A stretch of DNA of 64,000 nt from Cordia subcordata (lineage: Eukaryota; Streptophyta; Magnoliopsida; Boraginales; Cordiaceae): positions 2,880,501 to 2,944,500 of the forward strand of contig JAPTOF010000011.1 of the NCBI GenBank assembly GCA_028554755.1. Reading direction: 5' to 3'. The position numbers and the translations under genes are program-made. Positions 48,269-57,769 of the stretch are shown here, one piece after another (the stretch's first letter is position 1; each line of letters begins with the position of its first letter). A model generated the notes under the pieces. The model was not told the origin of the DNA, searched no databases, and saw nothing but the letters and a program-made list of their open reading frames with translations.

Positions 48269-50844
48269 ATGAATCCAAATGCAGCAACTGTTATCTTACA
48301 TTATGGAAGCCAAAAAATAAATGACCCTTTTGACGTACAGCACGAGACTGCAAAGCCAAGGCGCAAAGTCAAAATAACAGAAAAAATGTCGTACAATGAG
48401 TTCATTTATAGTGTATATGAGAAGCTCAATTTGCGTTACGGCGTGGACAGAGTTGTGTTGCATCACTGTTTTCAATTAGCACTCATCAACTCCCAATATC
48501 CGTATTTCAGCATTAGTGCAGTCAGTTTCGATGAAGAGTTGCGGGACATGTACGAGATTGCTTGTCATCCCAATTACATGTGCACGGCGGATGTTTATGT
48601 GGACGTAGACACGGATGACGTGTACATTCCCCAGACAGTCAGTGGTACTCCTTATGACGAGGGTGTCCCCAATTTGAATGGAAATTTTATTGGTTACCAA
48701 GACAAAGGCGATGACATGGCGATGACCGTGCCAGAGTCTTCCAATTTAGATGTGTCTCCTCAGGACACGTTTAATGTTGCTTGGACATCACATGCCGGAG
48801 GCTCGCATGTGATGTTCGACTTGAATATGGACGCATTTCAATCCGAGCAGGAAGAAGATGACGAGGATGTAGAGTTGAACCAACAAAATGCATGGTGCGA
48901 TCATGATGAATATGCAAGCTCTAACATAGAAGGTGGTCCGAGCAGCGGTGGAGTACCTACGGTCGAGGAGTTGGATCATGTTGAGTTACAAACTGCTACG
49001 CAGGAATACTACATAGATAGAATGGATATACTAGCAACCAAGCCTGTTTGGAGCCCAGATACTAAGTAGTTTGCATTGGGCATGGTTTTTCCTATCAAAA
49101 AAGATGTGCAGCGGGCCGTACAGATGTACGCAGTCAGCGTACAAAGAGATTACTCGGTCGATCGGTCCACACCGAGCTTGTACGTCACTTCTTGCAAGAG
49201 TAGCAGCCGCGGTAATCCATATAGATGGTAGTTGTGTGCCGTTAAAAAATCCATGCACCGACAATTCGAGATTACAAAGTACTGCGGGGTACACAACTGC
49301 TTAGCTCATAACAGACGATGTGGGCACAAAAATCTTACCGCTAATTTGGTCGGATTTATGATAAGACATTTTGTAAAACATAAACCAGATTTCGAGGTCG
49401 ATTTTGTTTGAGCTCACGTTAAGGAAGCACTTTAGGTGGATATATCTTACGGGAAGGCATGGCGTGGGCGAAATAAGGCGATCGAACTTGTATATAGCGA
49501 TTGGTACACCTCATATCAGTCCCTTCCACGGTTCTTTAGAGCTTTGAAGAGAAAGAATCCGAGGACGATTGTAACTTACAAGTTCTTTTTGGGTTCGACA
49601 ACAAAGTACAAAATTTTCGACTATGTTTTCTGGGCTTTTCACTGTGCATCGCAGCATGGAAGCATTGTCGACCCATGATGACGCTCGACGGTACACACTT
49701 ATGGGGCCTAGTCATCTTCTTACATCACTAACGACAGATGCAACAGGAAAAGTTTTGTCGTTGGCATTTGCCATCGTTGGTGCTGAGACAACAGACAGTT
49801 GGCCATGGTTCCTACGCCTAGCTGCATTTTCTTCATGATATGGAAGAGGTTTGTTTAATATCAGATTGTCACCCAGGGATACTTGTTGCTGTGGAAAATA
49901 CCTCGTCAGGCGGGCATTTATGTGTAAAACATTGTATTTGCCTTCGACATCTGAAAAGCAACGTGATGAAGCATTGTCGAAACCAGTACGTCAAAGACAT
50001 GTGTTGGGTAGCTGGAAAAGAACACCAAGTTCGCAAGCATAATGCAATCATGCAAAAAATCCTTGAAGTTGACCCCACACCTGGCAGTGTTGGGAGGAAG
50101 GCGTACAACTATTTATCTGAAATCGACAAGGAAGTTTGGACCCTTTCTTCAGATGGAGGGGCCCGTTGGGGTATGATGACGACGAACAGTGTCGAATGTT
50201 TTAATGGTATTCTTGTTGGTGCAAGATGCTTACCAATAACTACGTTAGTCAGTCACACTTTTATAAAATTGTTAGAATACTTCTACAATCGATCCATAAA
50301 TGCTAGCTATTTGGTTGGACAACAAACGCTGTTCCCAAGTAGAACAAGGGAACTTTTTGAGAAGTGGGAGTCTCATTCACACCGTCACTGTGTTTTAAAT
50401 TTCCACTTCCTAACTTGTACGGCACAGGTCGGGCGTTTACCGGTGTCATTCACTAAAAGACTTCTAGCACAAGTTGTGAAATTCAACGAAAAGACATGTA
50501 CTTGTGGTAAATGGACAGCATATCATATGCCGTGTTCGCATGCACAGGCAATAGCACGGTATCTAAACAAACCAATCGGTGAGTTGATACCGATTGAATA
50601 TACGGTGGCAGCATACACTACAACATACTCAATGTCGTTCGAGCCTTTGGGACATGAGGATTACTGGCCACCAGCACCCACATGGCAACTAGGCCCTAAT
50701 CCAGCACGATTACGCCAAAGAATGAGAGGTAGACTAGGTGTTAGACGTACCCCCAACAAAAAGGACCAGTCAGATCAAGTAGGTCGGAGAAGGTGTTCGA
50801 ATTGTCATCAGCATGGGCACAACCGTTTAAACTGTACAGGGTGA
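48269..50844 (+). pseudogene. MuDR-type MULE transposase, broken
   Basis: The N-terminal frame (48269-49069) has the MuDR/PB1-like start, with KMSYNEFIYSVYEKLNL and a long acidic stretch. It ends at a TAG, then continues in-frame to about 49230. After that the frame shifts more than once. The catalytic core shows LDGTHLWG (Asp codon at 49687), TTDATGKVLSLAFAIVGAET (49700-49838) and LISDCHPGI (second Asp, about 49865), with CVKHCICLRHLKSN. The SWIM finger CTCGKWTAYHMPCSHA lies near 50500 and a zinc knuckle CSNCHQHGHNRLNC ends the protein. The last 334 codons are open, but stops at 49069, 49230 and 49409 and frame changes near 49678 and 49838 kill it. Confidence 0.88.
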
Positions 50845-51177
50845 TTGAACCTTTGTTATTATGTCATCTTCATCGGTGATTGAACCTTTGTTATTATGTT
50901 ATCTTCGTTAGTGATTGAACCTTTGTTATTATATAATATTCATCGGCGATTGAACCTTTGTTATTATATAATATTCATTGGCGATTGAACCTTTGCTATT
51001 ATGTAATATTCATCGGTGATTGAACCTATGTTATTATGTCATATTCATCAGTGATTGAACCTTTGTTATTATATAATATTCATCGGTGATTGAACCTTTG
51101 TTATTATGTAATATTCATCGGTAATTGAACCTTTGTTATTATGTCATATTCATCAGTGATTGAACTTTTGTTAAAAC
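50841..51177 (+). repeat. 35-bp tandem repeat, about 9.6 copies, starting at the transposase stop
   Basis: The unit GTGATTGAACCTTTGTTATT plus 15 more bases repeats at exact 35-bp steps from 50841 to 51176, with a few substitutions per copy and a partial tenth. The stop codon TGA of the transposase (50842-50844) is inside the first unit, so the array forms the start of the 3' untranslated region. The high identity among copies suggests recent expansion. Confidence 0.9.
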
Positions 51178-51310
51178 ATAAAATCTTTGTTGGCTTTCTA
51201 TGTTGTGTAAAACGAAAATCAATAATAAATAAGTAAAAAAGAAATAAATAATGACAAAAAATATTCCAGTTACATGGACAGATACACTCCAAACTACCCA
51301 TTGATACCTA

Positions 51311-53804
51311 TGCCCTATGATGTCTGGTGCTACAATCTGGAGGGTGTCTCTTCTTCTCTCGTGAGGGTTGTCGCCTGCTCGGACCCTGATCGAGTGGGTG
51401 CTTCCTCTTCTGCTGTCCCGAACCAGGCTGGGATGGTCCCTACTGCACAACCTGTCCCTGCTGCCTGTGGGGCTGGGCCTGCCAAGGGTTTTCCTGTCCC
51501 TGCTCGGCCTGTCCTTGCTGCCCGTGGGGCTCGGCCTACTGAGGGTCGGCCTGTTGCGTGCCTAGCTGCACCTGCGGTGGCTGTGACGGTTAAGTCTCAA
51601 CCTGTGGGTCGTCATGAAGATAATCCTCCACTCGCAGTGTATCATCAGGGGGTTGCCCAATCCCCTGATGACCAGATCCACTACTGGGGTGCTTAGGTCT
51701 GATCGGCACGAATTGGGTCGTCATGAATGAGAAGAAAGGCTGGCTACCTAAAGCGTACTGGAAGGACCCAAACGACCCCCCAACGCCATGGCTAGATGAA
51801 GATGGCTGCGCTGAATGAGCTGTGGGGCTTGGTGTGGCCTGAGTGGGCTGTGTGAGGAACGGGGACAACTGCGCGGGCTGACTAGTCCAATATGTTGGGA
51901 TAGTCCACTGCGTCGGCGGGTAAGGCCATGTGGGTGTGGGCGTGGCGGTGTCGACTGCGATGCCGTCGGGATATGCTGCTGCGCTAGTGCAGGGACATCG
52001 AAGTATGTGGGGGTATTGAGCACATGCTGGTAATGTGCCTGTGTTAATGTCTGTTGCATCTGGCCAAGCACAAAGTGCATCTCTGGCCAGAAGCTCGCAG
52101 AAGAAAATGTACCCTACGCATGCTGCTGGTACCCGTGCTGCAGGTGGTGATACATGGTACTAGCCTACACACAGAGCACATCATTTTTACATTACATAAT
52201 ATGTACACGTAAGTCTTTACAAAACTCATGAAGACGTTGTGATACTCTACTTACCAAACGATCCGTGTCCCGGGACTGTGTCTGGTAGCCGGTATGTGTC
52301 TGCTCCGACAATGACTGACTGATGACTGTGATAGAGTTACGCCAATACCACTGCATGTACTGAGACAGTAGGAGTACATCTGGGCTCTCCTTGGCAATCA
52401 CCTTCCGTTGTTCTTCCTAGAGACCACGCAACCGATCAACTCCTAAGGATCCTTTATTTTCTCTTTTCCTCGGATGTGGTCCACTGTTGTTGACGACAAC
52501 GGTAGGGCTGAGATCGACTGTTGCAAACCAAACTGCTGCATTACCTGTCGAGTCTATGATACTCGACCATTCTTCCAAAGATAAGTGCGACACATGCTCT
52601 CCATCAATTAGACCCCTCTATGTAATACAGTGGCAACTGGTCAATGGTTCATGTACGGCTCCCAATCAAATTGTGATGTCAATGTTGTTGCTCACATAAG
52701 TTAAATAGATATTAACTTAAAGAGTATATGTTATATGCAATTATACATCTTAATATGCTTATCACACCTGATCCGACTGCATCTTGTCCAATGCATCACG
52801 AATCACCAATAAATCGCCGTTAGTAGTATCTCAAAACTCCTTCAACTGCTGATATACGGCATCACGGGGCTTCCCCGGTAACCCAACCCAATTACCCTCT
52901 GCTGGGTGTGACCGCCGCGCTTGCCGTGTTGGCGGCGGATGGAGTCTGGGTCTGAAAACGTTGAATCTATCGAACAGCCACCACTGCACATAAACCAAGA
53001 CTTTAGTAACATTATTATTCATAGAAATTTTACAGATATAGTATAGAATATATATGATACCTGCATCAGACTAAATCCACCGCACAAGTTCACTCTATCA
53101 CTATATGCACATAGATCCAACTGATGGTAGATGGATGCAAGTGCTGCAGCACCCCAATTCAACTAGTTAATATTCCCAAAGGCCTGCAGCACAGACAACT
53201 AGTTTATGTCTCCCTAGTTACCTCTGGCATTGGTAAACAAATGGCAGTTCAGGAAGGAGAATGTCCAGAGACAGGCACAATGCTGAGCCTGCTCCTGGGT
53301 GTGCTCCTCGAGATGCGTCGACGTGTATACATTCCTCAACTCATGCAAGTTCACCTTGCCGGATCTCGCATTAATGGCGTCCTAAGGAAGTGTTGCACCA
53401 CATACATCATGGAATAGCTGCTGCCATTCTACAACCGTGCGTCGCGCTTTACCGATCTTTGGCATAGGATCACCCCATACGGGTAAACCCCATAAAACAG
53501 CTACATCTTGTAATGTGATGGTGGCCTCTCCACAAGGGAGGTGGAATGTATGTGTCTCTACTCTCCATCACTCAACTAGGGCAGTCAGCATAGGATAATA
53601 AAACTCCTGCCCACCAGCTGCATAGCACCTATAAAACCTTGCAGTCGCCAACGCTTCCTGAACACGAGGATGCTCAGGCTCGTCATATAGATGCTTATCG
53701 CATCTGGGTACTCGGACCTCCCTCATATATGTGGTACTCGTCATTAGATGAGTCCTATGCTGAGCATAGTGAACGAGAAAGGCCATAGCGTCACCTACGA
53801 ACAA
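51311..53804 (-). pseudogene. Plant mobile domain (PMD) gene, MAIN/MAIL1-like, probably broken
   Basis: Read from 53804 leftward, the frame gives AMAFLVHYAQH, ARFYRCYAAGG and YPMLTALVE. After a TGA at 53568 the same frame continues [34 protein letters not shown], which is the PMD signature ([16 protein letters not shown]). NWGAAALASIYHQL near 53130 is the next conserved block and RFNVFRPRLHPPP near 52960 the next. Possible introns interrupt these blocks near 53040 and 52720. The C-terminal region is proline-, serine- and glutamine-rich, ends in a basic tail near 51317 and is typical of TE-borne PMD proteins. At least one stop (53568) and others near 53400 and 53190 make function unlikely. In plants PMD proteins act in nuclear silencing or gene expression; a role here is unknown. 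Confidence 0.72.
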
Positions 53805-53829
53805 TAAATGAATTGATTAGTAAATATAT

Positions 53830-54210
53830 TAATATAAATTCATACTAATAATACTCATAATAATACTAAAAATAATAATAACAACAACAACAATAACAGT
53901 AAAAATATTAATAATATTACTACTAATTATACCAATAATAATAATTAAACTAATAATAATGACAATAAGAACAAGAATAAGAATAATAATAATAAATAAG
54001 ATAATAATAATAATAATAATGATTACAATAATAATGATAATGATAATAATAAAAATGATAATGATAATGATAATCACAATGATAACGATAATAAAACAAC
54101 CATACTAAGACTACTACTACTAAAAATAATAATAAAACAAATAATAATAACAACAACAACAACAACAACAACAATAATAATAATAATAACACTAAAATAA
54201 TAATAAAACA

Positions 54211-54259
<49 letters not shown>

Positions 54260-54401
54260 TAATACCAATAATAACAATAATAATAAAACTAATAATAAAA
54301 ATAATAATAATAATAATAACAATAATAATAAGAAGACTACTACTACTACTAAAAATAATAATAAAACAAATAATAATAATAACAACAATAACAACAACAA
54401 C

Positions 54402-54456
<55 letters not shown>

Positions 54457-54483
54457 GTAATAATAATAATAATAATAATAGTA

Positions 54484-54514
<31 letters not shown>

Positions 54515-54518
54515 TATA

Positions 54519-54567
<49 letters not shown>

Positions 54568-54743
54568 CAATAATACTAATAATAACAGTAACAATAATAA
54601 TAATAATAATAGTAATATTGATGATGATAATAATGATAAAAAATAATGATAATGATAACGATCATGATAATGATAATGACAATAACTATAATAATAATAA
54701 AACTAATTGATATAATAATTATAATACTTACAATATCAATAAC

Positions 54744-54799
<56 letters not shown>

Positions 54800-54937
54800 T
54801 AATAATTACTATTATTATTATCAAAATTGTTATTATTATTATATTGAAAATAATAACAATAACAATGTAATAATAATATCAATAATAATAATAATAATAA
54901 TAAAACAAATTTATATAAAAAATGTAATTATAATAGC
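53830..54937. repeat. Giant AAT/TAA microsatellite
   Basis: About 1.1 kb of AAT/TAA trinucleotides, with interspersed AAC, GAT and ACT variants. The purest runs are around 54203-54256 and 54402-54565. The edges (53830-53940, 54640-54720) are mixed with GATAAT-type words, as if degraded. Frames in it encode only poly-Tyr, poly-Ile or poly-Leu and are artefacts. It abuts the viral sequence on the right. Confidence 0.93.
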
Positions 54938-54949
54938 AATACAAATAAT

Positions 54950-55420
54950 AATGACCATGACACTATTCATGATGACAGTGGAGAAAGCGGTCGTGATAAT
55001 TACTCAAAGACAAAGGAATCTGATGACTCAACAATCAGACAAAAGAGTCACAATTGATTAGATAAAATCAACGAGGACAGATGGAAAGAAAATTTGTCAT
55101 ATAAGGCAAACAGTTTTACTATTCATAGATAGTGGATATATTGTTCATAAACAGTAATTTTACTTTTTACTATTTGTAATTAGGTTGTTTCGCGGATTTG
55201 AAATATGTGAAGTTCGTGAAAAGTTGTTTTGAATTTTTGTTTCAAATTCGAGGCTTCAATTGTCTATAAAAGCCAGAACTCGGATGACAGAATAGAGAGA
55301 TATAGAAGATTTTAGTTTAGTTTTCACTTTTATATATTTGTATATTTTAAAGAAATAAAAGTTCAAAAGTTTTAGACTTAAGGGTTATCATATATCTTTG
55401 ATATTGCTTGGAATTCTAGT
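54950..55420 (+). promoter_or_regulatory. Pararetroviral promoter and leader start
   Basis: A TATA box (TATAAAAG, 55265-55272) is followed about 90 bases later by AATAAA (55354-55359). In caulimovirids the poly(A) signal lies just after the promoter, to be passed on the first turn and used on the second. Upstream (54955-55080) lies non-repetitive sequence with TGATGACTCA and TCAGACAAAAGAG words, possible enhancer elements. Copy 2 lacks this part: its homology starts at 59404, equivalent to 55419. Confidence 0.72.
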
Positions 55421-55662
55421 TCGAAGTATATGATTGAATTCTAGGAGTGTCCCACGTCCATTGCCGTTGCCATTCTTGAGTTGAAAGGCGTGGGCGTAGG
55501 ACCTTCTTCTTTGTTCACTCCATGATTAGGGTTTGATTGTATATTAGGTAATTTACCAGTGGTTCCATTTCTTTCTACATATCTTAGATATAGCCTAAAA
55601 CTTAAAGACTCAACCATGTCCACGGACTGCTGTTATTTGCGGTCTTATCACCTGGGCCTAGT

Positions 55663-55674
55663 TGGTATCAGAGC
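55663..55674 (+). other. Caulimovirid tRNA-Met primer site, copy 1
   Basis: TGGTATCAGAGC is the exact 12-base complement of the 3' end of plant initiator tRNA-Met, which primes minus-strand synthesis in the Caulimoviridae and by convention marks position 1 of the genome. It lies in the leader, about 95 bases before the movement protein ATG. Confidence 0.92.
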
Positions 55675-55769
55675 CTGTTAGTTATACTAGCAGTTTTGAT
55701 TACTAATTCAATTCTTATATTGATCAGTATTATATCAATTCATCACTTGTGTGCTCAAATAATTTGAGT

Positions 55770-56214
55770 ATGTCTTCAATATTGTCAATATTTGCAAAGA
55801 ATCAGAATACTGTGAAAAACAGTAAGAAGGAAGAATATGAAATTCCTAAGAATCTGGATTTGTTAAATAAATGGACCATTCCTAAAATAGAACCCAGGAT
55901 GATATATTCCTTTGGTACTTTTGATAAGTTAAGTTTTAAGCAAATTGTTAAAACTTGTGAAGAATCTGTTCCTATACATAATGAGGAATTGACTATTAAA
56001 TTACTTAGTCAAGATGATATTGATGCATATACATCAGAATATAAGTTCTTGCATATTGGACTTGTTCAGGTAGCTGTTAAACCTCTTACTTTATCTGGTT
56101 TACCTGAATCATTTCTTGCGGTATTACGTGACGCTCGTAATATGAACTGGCGTCAATCTCTCATGGGTATAATGGAATCCAGTTTAGCTCATGGTCCTAT
56201 ATATTTCAATTGTT
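55770..56214 (+). pseudogene. Movement protein of copy 1, C-terminally truncated
   Basis: The ATG at 55770 (MSSILSIFAK) is preferred; the frame is open a little upstream but has no ATG there. The protein belongs to the 30K superfamily of cell-to-cell movement proteins: IHNEELTIKLLSQDDI, FLHIGLVQVAVKPLTLSGL and the LRDARNMNWRQSLMGIMESSLAHGP block. It matches copy 2 until 56214, where a deletion of about 847 bp joins it to sequence far downstream. The last third, with the LSLSDVNILDALTL block, is missing, so it cannot work. Confidence 0.87.
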
Positions 56215-57448
56215 ATCACAATTCAAAAATATGGAATTGAATGTGCTAACTAATGATAATATTATTGAATTACTCAGAATAATAAAATATTCTGAATTAA
56301 GAAATAAAATATTGGAATCTTTAGGTAAAATAAAAGAACATGAAGAATTAAATTTCCAAGAAGAACAAAAATTCATTCCTTATACTTTATCAGAAGTAAG
56401 AAAAAGGATTGAAGAAAAGAATAATTTAAAATCCTCTATAACATCTGTTACTACAATACAAGATCTGAAAGAGGAAATTAATACTTTAAAAACTGAGGTA
56501 AAAAGATTAACTCAGGATAATACAAATATAAATAAGAGACTGGATAATTTGGATAAGGGAAAAAATAAAATTGAAGAAATTCCAGAATCCAGTGTGAATC
56601 AAGAATTGGAACCATTTTTAGGAAAGATGGAATATATTACCTCTCAAAAGTGGTTAGTAAAAATAAATCTTTTGATACATGGAGAATTCACAAAAGAATT
56701 CACTGCTTTAATAGACAGTGGAGCAGATTTGAATTGTATACAGGAAGGATTAATTCCTACAAAATATTTTGAAAAAACCACACATACATTATCTAATGCT
56801 AGTGGTAATAAAATGAAAATTTTATATAAATTATCCAAAGCATATATTTGCACTAATAAACAGTGTATTCCTAATAGTTTTGTGTTAGTCAGAAATATGA
56901 CAAATCAAGTTCTATTAGGAACACCTTTCCTTAATAAAATATTTCCAATAAAGGAAATAACTACTAATGGAATTATAGGTAGTTTTGAAAATAATGAAAT
57001 TCAATTAGAATTTATTAAGGATCCAATAACTAGAGTCCTTAATGAAATGGTTGATTTAATAAAAGCTAAAAATAATCAACTTAATTTCCTTAATCAGGAA
57101 GTTAACTCATTAACTATAAATGAGAAATTACAAAATCCTCAACTTCAACAACATATTAAGTTGATAATTAATAAATTTTCGTTAGAAATTTGTGCTGATC
57201 ATCCTAATGCTTTTTGGGATAGAAAGAAACATATTGTTAGTTTACCATATGTAGATGATTTTGATGAAAGAATGGTAACAACAAAATCAAGACCAGCTCA
57301 AATGAGTAAGGAAGAGCTAGGTAGATGTAGAGAAGAAATAGAAACTTTTTTGCAAAAAGGATTAATAAGAAAATCAAATTCACCTTGGAGTTGTACTGGT
57401 TTTTATGTTAATAAAAAATCAAAATTTAAAGAGGGTCTCCAAGATTAG
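56210..57448 (+). pseudogene. Coiled-coil region, protease and start of RT, copy 1
   Basis: This open frame of 412 codons has a coiled-coil stretch of about 50 residues (LKEEINTLKTEVKRL) and then the aspartic protease with LIDSGADLN (D-S-G active site near 56712) and LLGTPFLNKIFP. It ends in the first RT block (CREEIETFLQKGLIRKSNSPW). One base fewer than copy 2 at about 57421-57430 shifts the frame in front of the main RT domain. The zinc knuckle upstream of the coil is lost with the deletion. Confidence 0.87.
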
Positions 57449-57769
57449 TTATTAATTATAAACCTCTTAATAAAGTTTTGAAATGGATCAGATATCCAAT
57501 TCCTAATAAAAAGGATTTGATTGATAGAGTACATGATGCATGTGTGTTCTCTAAATTTGATATGAAATCTGGATACTATCAAATACAGGTAGTTAAAGAA
57601 GACAGATATAAAACTGCTTTTGTTGTACCATTTGGACATTTTGAATGGAATGTAATGCCATTTGGTTTGAAAAATGCTCCTTCTGAATTTCAAAATATTA
57701 TGAATGATATATTCATACCTTATAATGATTTCATGGTGGTTTATATTGATGATGTCTTGGTATTTTCTA
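57449..57769 (+). pseudogene. Reverse transcriptase of copy 1, truncated after YIDD
   Basis: The frame continues the RT palm: SKFDMKSGYYQIQV (first catalytic Asp), FGLKNAPSEFQNIMND and YIDDVLVFSK (about 57741-57768). The YxDD box is present. The thumb and RNase H are missing because the block ends a few bases later at the inversion joint. Confidence 0.88.

Larger units (their letters stand above)
47641..53829. mobile_element. MuDR-type MULE with an associated PMD gene
   Basis: The module consists of a palindrome-rich 5' region (47641-48268), a MULE transposase on the plus strand (48269-50844), a 35-bp tandem repeat, and a converging plant mobile domain gene on the minus strand (51311-53804). 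Two convergent genes recall the mudrA/mudrB layout of maize MuDR, though PMD is not mudrB. I could not find terminal inverted repeats or a 9-bp duplication, so the ends are approximate and the grouping of the two genes into one element is an inference. Confidence 0.6.
54950..57769 (+). mobile_element. Endogenous caulimovirid, copy 1 (leader to RT, partial)
   Basis: This block holds the regulatory region, the leader with primer site, the movement protein N-terminal two thirds, a coiled-coil region, protease and part of RT. It breaks off inside RT at 57769, where an inverted block begins. It matches copy 2 (59404-62596) at about 98 percent by eye outside one deletion. Domain order and primer site fit the Caulimoviridae; gene content fits petuviruses or florendoviruses. 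The movement protein and the closed order of domains show it is not an LTR element. Confidence 0.9.

Noticed and set aside
51274..51696. 140-codon plus-strand frame rich in Pro, Ala and Val
   Set aside because: It is the antisense of the proline- and serine-rich tail of the PMD gene and reflects a short internal duplication there.
53829..54870. Long open frames of poly-Ile, poly-Tyr, poly-Leu in the AAT tract
   Set aside because: They are translations of a trinucleotide repeat in each frame and have no other content.
55441..55623. 60-codon minus-strand frame in the viral leader, present in both copies (also 59426-59608)
   Set aside because: It is shared because the two leaders are copies of each other. 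It is antisense to the leader and has no domain; two copies this close cannot show selection.
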